A stretch of 34,782 nt of DNA from an uncultured Collinsella sp. (GTDB lineage: Bacteria > Actinomycetota > Coriobacteriia > Coriobacteriales > Coriobacteriaceae). The stretch covers positions 1 through 34,782 of the forward strand of contig CAAENB010000157.1 of NCBI GenBank assembly GCA_900757235.1, read 5' to 3'. The position numbers and the translations under genes are program-made. The notes beneath the pieces were generated by a model. That model was not told the origin of the DNA. It made no database searches and worked only from the letters and a program-made list of their open reading frames with translations. Shown here piece by piece: positions 22,659 to 28,933 of this stretch (position 1 is the first letter of the stretch; each line of letters starts with the position of its first letter).

Positions 22659-23771
22659 TCAGTCGTTGAATCCGGTGAACACGGGTTCTCCGCTGTACAC
22701 GAGCGCTTCCTCGACACCATCGAGCACGCGGCAGGCGCCAGACGCCATCGCCTCGAGCTCAAACTCGCCGGGATAAGCCGATACGGGAGCGATCCAAGAG
22801 CAGCATTCCTCAATCGAAGCAACGAGCTCCTTGCTGTGGACCATGCCGCCTCCGAGCAAGATGCCGTCGACGTCGCCCTTCAGCACGCAGGCCATCTCGC
22901 CAATCCACTTGCAGATTTGGTAAACCATTGCATCCCAGGCGCGTGCTGCAGCCTTATCGCCCGCAGCGGCACGTTCACACACCTCGATGGCATCGGACGT
23001 ACCCAAAAGGTCAACGAAGCCACCGGTCTTCATGCAATGGGCGCGGGCGACGTCGAGGCCATGTTCCGCCGTATACTTCGCGACCTCGATTGCGGGGACC
23101 GAGCCACAGCGCGTCGGCGCCATGGGGCCCTCGCCGCCGACGATGTCGTTGCCGTCGACCATCTTGCCCTTAAGGTGAGCCGAGATAGAGATGCCGCCGC
23201 CAATATGGCAAACGATGAAGTTGCACTCATCATAGGGGCGACCGAGCTTTGCCGCATGGCGGATGGCGGTCTCTTTAAGATTAAGGGCGTGCAGGTGCAC
23301 GTTTCGATACACGCCCTTAATGCCCGTCATACGTGCGAGGTCGCACAGCTCATCGGTATCGGGAGGATTCACCACAAAAGAGGGCTTGCCCGTCTTTGAA
23401 GCGAACTCATGGGCAATCTGGGGACCCAGCTGCGCCGGGTGCTGAATGCCGTTCGCACCGACGCGGGCATGCTCGAGCATGACCTCATTGATGGCATACG
23501 TGCCGCCGGGCAGCGAAAGCAAGCCGCCGCCGCGACCGACAAATGCATCAAAGTCCTCGAGCTTCAGGCCCGCCTCATCCAGTGCTCCAAGAATCAGATC
23601 GCAGCGATACGGCATCTGAGCCGAAACCCCATCGAACTGGGCGAGGCCCTTCGCATCGTGCGCAACGTTCTTGCTGAGCTTGCACTCATCACCCTCAAAA
23701 ACGCCCACCTTCGTGGAAGTGGAGCCCGGGTTGATTACCAGGATGCGCCAGGGAGTCTTTTTATCGGACAT
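22659..23771 (-). CDS. Butyrate-kinase-like acyl kinase
   Basis: This 370-residue ASKHA-fold kinase has the opening phosphate loop ILVINPGSTSTKVGVFEG, the central NPPDTDELCDLARMTG, the glycine-rich VCHIGGGISISAHLKG and the C-terminal ILLGGGMVHS, all of butyrate kinase rather than acetate kinase. The family interconverts acyl phosphate plus ADP with the free acid plus ATP; butyrate, isobutyrate and other short acids are known substrates. The next gene upstream, a phosphate acyltransferase, ends three bases before this ATG, so they act as a pair. Association with a private ACP and a thiolase-like enzyme, rather than with butyryl-CoA synthesis genes, makes the acid uncertain. Confidence 0.9.
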   Translation of the reverse strand: MSDKKTPWRILVINPGSTSTKVGVFEGDECKLSKNVAHDAKGLAQFDGVSAQMPYRCDLILGALDEAGLKLEDFDAFVGRGGGLLSLPGGTYAINEVMLEHARVGANGIQHPAQLGPQIAHEFASKTGKPSFVVNPPDTDELCDLARMTGIKGVYRNVHLHALNLKETAIRHAAKLGRPYDECNFIVCHIGGGISISAHLKGKMVDGNDIVGGEGPMAPTRCGSVPAIEVAKYTAEHGLDVARAHCMKTGGFVDLLGTSDAIEVCERAAAGDKAAARAWDAMVYQICKWIGEMACVLKGDVDGILLGGGMVHSKELVASIEECCSWIAPVSAYPGEFELEAMASGACRVLDGVEEALVYSGEPVFTGFND

Positions 23772-23774
23772 ATC

Positions 23775-24782
23775 TTAAGCCTCCTTAAGCGCCTGGGCGC
23801 GCACGCAGCTCATCACCACGTTGCCGACGATCTCGTCGACGGGCGCAGAGCGCGAGCAATCGCACACGATCTTCTTGAAGCCCTGAAGCATGGGGCCGTA
23901 AGCATTGGCGCCGGTCAGGTTCTGGATGATCTTGACGCCGATATTGCCCACGTTGATATCGGGCCAGATGACCACATTGGCCTGTCCCGCAACAGCAGAC
24001 TCGCGATGAACCTTCTTGGCCGCAACCTTGGGGTTAATCGCCGAATCAAACTGGAACTCGCCGTCGATGGCAAGGTCGGGACGGCGATCGTTGGCAATCT
24101 CGCGAGCGCGACGTACTTTGTCGACAAGCTCGTTATCCATCGAGCCGTCAGTCGAATGCGAAAGCAGCGCGCAACGGATATCCCATCCGGTCAGCGAGCG
24201 TACCGTTTCGCTCGACGAAATCGCGATCGAGGCAAGCTCCTCGCTCGTGGGGTCAACGCAAACGGCGGAATCGCCAAAAGCCAAAAGGCCACCTTCGCCG
24301 CCGTTCCAGTTGGGAATGTCGGCGATACCGCACGAGCTCACGGTGTCCACCCCGTCGGCAAGGCCGACGATGGTTTGACCCGCCAGGATGATGTCGCCCG
24401 TGGCGTTATCGATGCCGGCGAACATTACGTCGACATCGCCGAGCACCTGCAAAATCAGGGCGCGCTCAAGCGGACGCGTCATACGGCGCGCGGCGCCCTT
24501 GGGCTTAAACTTGCAATCCGGATGCGAAAGATAGCGCTCGCAGCAAGCGGTGTTCGCCTCCTCGTCGGTCACATCGACAATCTCGATGCCGTCAAGGGAG
24601 ATGTCGCGCTCATCGGCAAGCTCCTTGAGCTTACCGCCGTCGCCGACCAGCACACATTCGGCAAGATGCTCGGCGGCGATCTTTGCGACCGCCTGCATCA
24701 TGGTCTCGTTTTCGCCCTCGGGAAAAGCAACGCGCATAGGCTTGGCGGCAGCCTGCTCGCGCAGGGTCTGCATCAGGTCCAT
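23775..24782 (-). CDS. Phosphate acyltransferase (Pta/Ptb family)
   Basis: This 335-residue protein has the two-domain phosphotransacetylase/phosphotransbutyrylase fold: MRVAFPEGENETMMQAVAKI at the N-terminus, GDVDVMFAGIDNATGDIILAG, and the substrate-site segment LLSHSTDGSMDNELVDKV, followed by DGEFQFDSAINPKVAAKK and VVIWPDINVGNIGVK. It transfers an acyl group between CoA (or possibly ACP) and phosphate. It sits five bases after the ACP gene and four bases before the butyrate-kinase-like gene, so acyl-thioester to acyl phosphate to acid plus ATP (or the reverse activation) is the likely sequence. Whether it uses ACP or CoA cannot be told from sequence. Confidence 0.9.
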   Translation of the reverse strand: MDLMQTLREQAAAKPMRVAFPEGENETMMQAVAKIAAEHLAECVLVGDGGKLKELADERDISLDGIEIVDVTDEEANTACCERYLSHPDCKFKPKGAARRMTRPLERALILQVLGDVDVMFAGIDNATGDIILAGQTIVGLADGVDTVSSCGIADIPNWNGGEGGLLAFGDSAVCVDPTSEELASIAISSSETVRSLTGWDIRCALLSHSTDGSMDNELVDKVRRAREIANDRRPDLAIDGEFQFDSAINPKVAAKKVHRESAVAGQANVVIWPDINVGNIGVKIIQNLTGANAYGPMLQGFKKIVCDCSRSAPVDEIVGNVVMSCVRAQALKEA

Positions 24783-24787
24783 GGCAG

Positions 24788-25021
24788 CTACTCCATCTCT
24801 TCGGCAGTGCGCTCGATAAGCTCGCGGATGGTCTTCATGACCATGACCTCGCGAACGGGGACCTCGGCATCGAGCTCGTTCTCGATCATGGAGGTCAGGG
24901 CGATCATCTTCATCGAGCCCTTGCCCAGGGTCTCAAACGTCGTCTCGGGGGTCACATCGCCATCGTAGTTGTAAGCGGACTTGGCAAAATCGCAGATCTG
25001 CTGAGTGAGTTCTTCGTTCAT
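24788..25021 (-). CDS. Acyl carrier protein, stand-alone, atypical attachment motif
   Basis: A 77-residue acidic helical protein of ACP size and pattern (TQQICDFAKSAYNYDGDVTPETTFETLG then a helix MIALTSMIENELDAEVP). The phosphopantetheine serine is Ser36 in LGKGSMKMIAL; the usual DSL becomes GSM, so the conserved aspartate before the serine is missing. It is not with fatty acid synthesis genes but between the DUF35 protein and the phosphate acyltransferase, suggesting a dedicated carrier. A Sfp-type transferase (27854-28492) in the same neighbourhood could modify it. A pathway of acyl-ACP rather than acyl-CoA is inference. Confidence 0.85.
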   Translation of the reverse strand: MNEELTQQICDFAKSAYNYDGDVTPETTFETLGKGSMKMIALTSMIENELDAEVPVREVMVMKTIRELIERTAEEME

Positions 25022-25047
25022 GATGGTGCCTTTCTAATTAAAAAGAG

Positions 25048-25088
25048 GGGTAGCCACGGCGGGCTGGAGACATGGGTCCCGCCGTGGC
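25048..25088 (-). terminator. Hairpin between the DUF35 and ACP genes
   Basis: On the minus strand GCCACGGCGGG and CCCGCCGTGGC form a perfect 11-bp stem with a 14-base loop, followed after seven bases by CTTTTTAATTAG. It lies inside the apparent operon, so it may reduce rather than end transcription and set a higher level for the thiolase and DUF35 proteins than for the downstream enzymes. Confidence 0.65.
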
Positions 25089-25116
25089 CTAAGAGAGGAA
25101 GCGAATTGTTATAGGG

Positions 25117-25142
25117 GTGAAAGCCTAGTGTGAAAGCCTAGT
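25117..25142. repeat. Tandem 13-bp duplication at the DUF35 stop codon
   Basis: GTGAAAGCCTAGT occurs twice in a row (25117-25129 and 25130-25142). The DUF35 stop codon lies in the second unit. It looks like a replication-slippage duplication, with no evident function. Confidence 0.6.
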
Positions 25143-25560
25143 CGTCAAGCTCGAACGTGAGCTCTTTGTAACCCGGTCGATCGATGACCTTGGCATGGAC
25201 ACCAACGGTCTCGCCCGCCATGAGCTTGGCGCGGATCTCGGGGGCCTTCTTCTTGGTAATGCCGTAGATGACGTAGGTGTACTGAGAACCCTCGTCAATA
25301 TCGACGGCGCCGTAGGCGTACTTGCCATACTCCTTGAGGTAGGGCTTGTCGTTCTGCGGACCAGGCAGGGTAAAATCAATCAGATGGCCGTGACCGGAAA
25401 CCTGGACCCAATCGGTCTTGTGGTAGCCGCAGGCATTGCAGGCAAGGTGAGGCGGAAACTCGACGGCTCCGCACTCGGGGCACTGACGTGCCCAATAGAT
25501 GCCCTCTTCAAGACCCGTGTAGAACTTCTTGACCACGGGCTCCATATCTTTGAGTTGCAT
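25138..25560 (-). CDS. DUF35 zinc-ribbon/OB-fold protein, thiolase partner
   Basis: A 140-residue protein with an N-terminal rubredoxin-like zinc ribbon (Cys27, Cys30, Cys41, Cys44: CPECG and CNACG) and a C-terminal OB fold (VQVSGHGHLIDFTLPGP onward). DUF35 proteins form complexes with thiolase-superfamily enzymes: with archaeal thiolase and HMG-CoA synthase as a CoA channel, with PhlC in phloroglucinol acetylation, and with Ltp2-type aldolases in steroid side-chain breakdown. Here it directly follows a thiolase-like gene, as in those systems, and precedes the ACP gene, suggesting that it helps pass an acyl group between CoA and ACP. The partnership is established for the family; the reaction here is unknown. 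Confidence 0.9.
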   Translation of the reverse strand: MQLKDMEPVVKKFYTGLEEGIYWARQCPECGAVEFPPHLACNACGYHKTDWVQVSGHGHLIDFTLPGPQNDKPYLKEYGKYAYGAVDIDEGSQYTYVIYGITKKKAPEIRAKLMAGETVGVHAKVIDRPGYKELTFELDD

Positions 25561-25598
25561 GAGAATACTCCTTATGGGAAATCGAAAACCGCGGTCGC

Positions 25599-26864
25599 TT
25601 AGGCGACGGTACGAAGAATCTGGCAGCGCACATTCTGAGAACCGCCAAAACCGCGCAGGAAGGCCGTCTCAGGAATCTTCTTCATCTGGGTTGCACCGGC
25701 GACGCCGCGCATCTGCTTGACGGCCTCGACGATATCGGCGATACCGGATGCGCCATGAGCGTGGCCGAAGTTGCAACGGCCACCGTGCGGGTTGATGGGC
25801 TTATCGCCGTCAAAAGCGGTGCGGCCATCGATCGCATACTTCCAAGCCTCGCCGCGCGGAATATAGCCGCACTCCTCGGCCGAGACGATCTCGGAAGCCA
25901 GGAAGAAGTCATTGCACATAAACAGGTCGATCTCATCGGGGCTCACGCCGGTAAGGTCGTAGACCTGCTTGGCAGCAAGCTCGGTAGCCCAGTGCTCGTT
26001 GTGAAGCAGGCCGGCTTCGACGGCAGAGGCGCCCGTGCCCAGAACCTCGATAGGTGCATACGGGACACCCATGGCCTTGGCCTTCTCCGTGGGCATCACG
26101 ACAACAGCGGCGGCACCGTCGCACTTCTTCTCAAAGCCGGTAACGCGCAGGTACTGCGTAACGCGCGGGTTGTACATGCTCTTGAGATACTCGTCGGCGG
26201 TATCGAACCCAGCTGCCTTCGCATCCTCCTCGACCGTGGTCTCGTACCAGGCAAGGGGATTCAGGACGGCACCGCGGCGAAGGCTCTTGGTAAGGCCGTT
26301 CAGGGCGTCATCGATCTGATCGGCAGTAAGGTCGTACTGCATCGAATACTCGTTGATCCAGTTGTCGAACGACACGCCAAAGGCACCATCGAGCGGGCGA
26401 CCATACGCGCGGTCATAGATCTTATCGAGCGAGGGAATCATGACGTCGAGCGTAAAGTCCTGGCGAATATGCGAGGGCATGTGCTCAACGGGAAGGGTCG
26501 AAGCCAAATCGCAGGCACCCGTAAGGACGACATCGTAGGCACCGGAGGCGACTGCCATCACGGCCTGCTCAAGGGCGACGTAGCCCGTGCAGCAAGCCTC
26601 GGAATGATGGACGGAACCCTTGGCGCGAACGCCAAACCAATCGGCAACCTGCATGTTGGGGGTAATGCAATCGCCAACGAGATAGGGATTGGCGCTGCCG
26701 TGATAGAAAAAATCGATATCGCGGGGCTCAAGACCGGCATCGGCAATTGCCTCGAGGGCCGCATAGCCAAACGCCTCGCCCTCGCCAATACCCTGGGTCT
26801 CGGGATGCTCCTCAAAATCCTTGAACGGGGTGCAGCCTACGCCTACAATCGAGACGCTGCGCAT
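25599..26864 (-). CDS. Thiolase-like (SCP-x/Ltp2-type) enzyme
   Basis: This 421-residue thiolase-superfamily protein has the nucleophile Cys91 in HHSEACCTGYVAL and the histidine in CNFGHAHGASGIADI (His368). The second catalytic cysteine of ordinary degradative thiolases, in a CxG near the C-terminus, is absent; this region reads FLRGFGGSQNVRC. That is the state of SCP-x-related and Ltp2-type members that pair with DUF35 proteins, and it leaves thiolysis, condensation, acyl transfer or retro-aldol cleavage all possible. The ATG at 26864 has GGAAAG upstream; a GTG at 26885 is the alternative. It heads the operon with DUF35, ACP, phosphate acyltransferase, kinase and transporter genes. Confidence 0.87.
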   Translation of the reverse strand: MRSVSIVGVGCTPFKDFEEHPETQGIGEGEAFGYAALEAIADAGLEPRDIDFFYHGSANPYLVGDCITPNMQVADWFGVRAKGSVHHSEACCTGYVALEQAVMAVASGAYDVVLTGACDLASTLPVEHMPSHIRQDFTLDVMIPSLDKIYDRAYGRPLDGAFGVSFDNWINEYSMQYDLTADQIDDALNGLTKSLRRGAVLNPLAWYETTVEEDAKAAGFDTADEYLKSMYNPRVTQYLRVTGFEKKCDGAAAVVVMPTEKAKAMGVPYAPIEVLGTGASAVEAGLLHNEHWATELAAKQVYDLTGVSPDEIDLFMCNDFFLASEIVSAEECGYIPRGEAWKYAIDGRTAFDGDKPINPHGGRCNFGHAHGASGIADIVEAVKQMRGVAGATQMKKIPETAFLRGFGGSQNVRCQILRTVA

Positions 26865-26937
26865 GTTCTTTCCGAGCGTAACCACTGAATATCACATCCT
26901 AATCATGTGAAGGTGTACGGAGTGATGGCGCAGTCCG

Positions 26938-26969
26938 GCCGCGAGCGAAGGTGAGAGAGCGCTCGCGGC
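26938..26969 (+). terminator. Strong hairpin in the thiolase leader, terminator-shaped on the opposite strand
   Basis: GCCGCGAGCG and CGCTCGCGGC form a perfect 10-bp stem; on the plus strand it is followed by TTTTCTGTG, the form of an intrinsic terminator, but no plus-strand gene lies upstream. On the minus strand it would be a leader hairpin about 75 bases before the thiolase start. It may shield the operon from antisense transcription or control its leader. Confidence 0.5.
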
Positions 26970-26990
26970 TTTTCTGTGCCGTCACACGTT

Positions 26991-27008
26991 GAACTACTGC
27001 AGTGGTTC
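26991..27008. promoter_or_regulatory. Candidate TetR operator upstream of the thiolase operon
   Basis: GAACTACTGCAGTGGTTC is an 18-base near-palindrome (perfect ACTGCAGT core, GAAC/GTTC ends). It is nested in a wider dyad with arms GTCACACGTT and AACGTGAC (26981-27021). Size and position suit a TetR-family site, and the TetR gene lies just upstream. No confident -35/-10 pair was found nearby. The rest of 26865-27206 holds the hairpin at 26938, the tetR terminator and an inverted repeat. Confidence 0.5.
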
Positions 27009-27055
27009 TCTTGAACGTGACTTTAGTTTACGAGGGGCAAGACAGGACGTATGGG

Positions 27056-27098
27056 ACAAAAAGGCCCTATGTGTCCCATCATTTGAGACCCATAGGGC
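27056..27098 (-). terminator. Intrinsic terminator of the TetR gene
   Basis: On the minus strand GCCCTATG and CATAGGGC, extended inward by GGTCTC/GGGACA, form a stem followed by CTTTTTGTCCC. It ends the transferase-TetR unit before the thiolase operon begins. Confidence 0.85.
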
Positions 27099-27117
27099 AA
27101 AAGCGTTCCAAATAGCA

Positions 27118-27190
27118 GGTAAATGGTCTTATCAATAATGCAAGGATTCGGCAAATCATTATGACACCGCCATGAATCTAACCATTTACC
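27118..27190. repeat. Perfect 10-base inverted repeat after the TetR gene
   Basis: GGTAAATGGT (27118-27127) and ACCATTTACC (27181-27190) are exact inverted copies with 53 bases between them. The sequence between is AT-richer than its surroundings. It could be a pair of binding sites or a structured 3' end. Confidence 0.5.
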
Positions 27191-27206
27191 CGTAAATAGC
27201 GACCGT

Positions 27207-27824
27207 TCATCCGAGCGTATTATCGAAATCAGGGATCCGCGGATGCCAATGGCGCGATGCATCGTCGACAAAGAGCGGCGCATAGAACATGCGATTGAGC
27301 GCGGCGGCAACGGTTCGTGCCTCAAGGTCAGGCCGGACTTCGAGCCAATACTGGATGAGGTTATGGTGGCCCGCAAGCGCAAAAGCAAGATACAGATCGA
27401 GGTCCGTCTCGTCCGAAAACGTCGACCGCAAACGATCGCGAAAATAGTCATGCATGAAGATCGTTGCCTTGTGTGCAAACACGGGATCACCGTTATCGCT
27501 GTTAAGCGCCAGGACTTTCGAGCGATTGGCCTTGAGGATTTCCATGCGCTTGATCATCGTGGGCGTGGGATCAAGCTGCGCATCACCAAAACGAGCCTCA
27601 AGGGCAACGTCGTTAATGTCTTGCATGTTCTGGAGCAGCTCATCTTCAAAGCGCTTGACCACATCATCGACAGAGCGGTAGCAACGATAGAAGGTTGATT
27701 TTGATGTATGGGCAAGACGGAGTACGTCGGTGACCTTAATCGATTGCACAGGCGTTGTCGCCATAAGTTCAAAGACGGCGCCTTCGATCCGCGAAGCAAT
27801 ATCGTTTTGAGCGTTCAGTGACAT
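27207..27824 (-). CDS. TetR-family transcriptional regulator
   Basis: A 205-residue regulator with an N-terminal helix-turn-helix (AVFELMATTPVQSIKVTDVL, then LAHTSKSTFYRCYRSVDDVV, about residues 15-60) and an all-helical ligand domain ending HWHPRIPDFDN. TetR repressors usually release DNA on binding a small hydrophobic effector. GGGGAGG lies six bases before the ATG. It follows the phosphopantetheinyl transferase gene by 29 bases and precedes the thiolase operon, separated from it by its own terminator; control of that operon is the natural inference, with the palindrome at 26991-27008 as candidate site. Confidence 0.9.
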   Translation of the reverse strand: MSLNAQNDIASRIEGAVFELMATTPVQSIKVTDVLRLAHTSKSTFYRCYRSVDDVVKRFEDELLQNMQDINDVALEARFGDAQLDPTPTMIKRMEILKANRSKVLALNSDNGDPVFAHKATIFMHDYFRDRLRSTFSDETDLDLYLAFALAGHHNLIQYWLEVRPDLEARTVAAALNRMFYAPLFVDDASRHWHPRIPDFDNTLG

Positions 27825-27853
27825 AGAAGGCCTCCCCTGTTGGCGATTGGCTA

Positions 27854-28492
27854 CTATGCTACCCGAAAGGCATGCTCCTCAATAGCGATATGGGGCATAG
27901 AACGCGCTGCACAAGAGATGACACACTGGCCAAACACCACCGAGGAAGTAAACCATCCGCTCGGCAACCCGTCTTTGCGGGGATCGATTGAAAAGCCGGA
28001 CCCCTCCGCCTTCAGGACGGCTTCGATACGCGTCCAAACCCGACACAGCCGAAAGGCGCGTTCCTGCGAATCTGCCGCAGCGTCAATCCACGCCCGTTCC
28101 CTTGAGCTCGCCATACGCTCAACCGCAATAGGTACAATCTCATCGACCGCCTCGATATCCACGCCAATAGGTCCTCCGACCGACCGAGCAACATCGGAAA
28201 CAGCGAGGACGGCCACGCTTCCGCCATGTGAAATGGAAATAGAGGGGGCCTCCCCATCCGCAAGCTCGATCTTGCCGAAAGCAAAACGCGCAAGCTGGGT
28301 GTCGTCGAAGACACCCAGGGCGTCGCGAAGCAGCAGACCCACGCCCGCAGCTTCCCTCCGAGACGCAATGGGGAGATCTCCATTGGAGGCACGCGAGGCA
28401 TAACGTCCCGCGATTGATGCCATATCAACGGTCTCGCCGGGATCGATCGCAGAAACGTCAACGAGATGCATGGTTATGTTCAAAATGGTCAA
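27854..28492 (-). CDS. 4'-phosphopantetheinyl transferase, Sfp type
   Basis: A 212-residue (from the outermost start) protein with Sfp-type signatures: SISHGGSVAVLAVSD, the magnesium-binding GPIGVDIEAVD (about 108-117) and VWTRIEAVLKAEGSGF (about 152-167), whose Glu and Lys are catalytic. It moves the phosphopantetheine arm of CoA to a carrier-protein serine. Its place close to a stand-alone ACP suggests that it serves that ACP rather than fatty acid synthesis, which normally uses AcpS. Start uncertain: TTG at 28492, TTG at 28483 (GGGGG eight bases before) or ATG at 28471. The gene is first in the minus-strand run that leads through TetR to the thiolase operon. Confidence 0.85.
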   Translation of the reverse strand: MTILNITMHLVDVSAIDPGETVDMASIAGRYASRASNGDLPIASRREAAGVGLLLRDALGVFDDTQLARFAFGKIELADGEAPSISISHGGSVAVLAVSDVARSVGGPIGVDIEAVDEIVPIAVERMASSRERAWIDAAADSQERAFRLCRVWTRIEAVLKAEGSGFSIDPRKDGLPSGWFTSSVVFGQCVISCAARSMPHIAIEEHAFRVA

Positions 28493-28571
28493 CCCCCACT
28501 CGATTGAGATGACAAGGCTAAACTGACGTTCAGAACCGCTCTTTCATGAAGCGAGGTACCTTTTGCCGGCG

Positions 28572-28594
28572 ATTTGGCGACCTATTTGGCGACC
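28572..28594. repeat. Tandem repeat ATTTGGCGACC x2 beside tRNA-Val
   Basis: Two 11-base copies with a 12-base period (28572-28582 and 28584-28594) lie just beyond the terminator of the tRNA-Gly/tRNA-Val unit. On the minus strand they read GRQIGRQIAGKR, a tail reminiscent of some phage integrases, so it might be a scar of an element once integrated at the tRNA; evidence is slight. Confidence 0.4.
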
Positions 28595-28630
28595 AAAACA
28601 AAACAGCTCAGAGGCTAAGCCTCTGAGCTG
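28593..28630 (-). terminator. Terminator of the tRNA-Gly/tRNA-Val unit
   Basis: On the minus strand CAGCTCAGAGGC and GCCTCTGAGCTG form a perfect 12-bp stem with a 3-base loop, followed by TTTTGTTTTGG. Confidence 0.92.
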
Positions 28631-28638
28631 CGAACATT

Positions 28639-28713
28639 TGGTGGGCGTTAGAAGATTTGAACTTCTGACCTCTTCCGTGTCAGGGAAGCGCTCTCCCCCT
28701 GAGCTAAACGCCC
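28639..28713 (-). tRNA. tRNA-Val (GAC)
   Basis: A complete cloverleaf on the minus strand begins GGGCGTTTAGCTCAGG and ends with an encoded CCA. The anticodon loop CTGACAC gives GAC, which reads GUC and GUU valine codons. It lies three bases downstream of tRNA-Gly and shares its promoter and terminator. Confidence 0.96.
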
Positions 28714-28716
28714 AAA

Positions 28717-28792
28717 TGGAGCGGACAACGGGGCTCGAACCCGCGACCCCAACCTTGGCAAGGTTGTGCTCTACCAACTGAGCCATGTCCGC
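28717..28792 (-). tRNA. tRNA-Gly (GCC), copy 1
   Basis: A complete cloverleaf beginning GCGGACATGGCTCAG, with anticodon loop TTGCCAA (GCC) and encoded CCA. It is identical over all 76 bases to the copies at 30843 and 31069. Its promoter (28805-28854) ends 12 bases upstream. Confidence 0.97.
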
Positions 28793-28804
28793 CTGCGAGG
28801 ATTT

Positions 28805-28854
28805 AATATACGGGATGATCCACCCAAATGCAAGAACTTTTTTTGAAAAGTTTT
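28805..28854 (-). promoter_or_regulatory. Promoter of tRNA-Gly/tRNA-Val with palindromic upstream element
   Basis: On the minus strand TTGCAT and TATATT are 17 bases apart. Directly upstream of the -35 lies an A/T palindrome (AAAACTTTTCAAAAAAAGTT) shared with the other two tRNA promoters of the window. Confidence 0.85.
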
Positions 28855-28933
28855 GCGACGCCCTCGCGAACCTCGCGAAGACATCAGCCGCCGCGGAAGG
28901 CGCAGGCAAACGCAAGCTCGCCGCAAGAGACCC

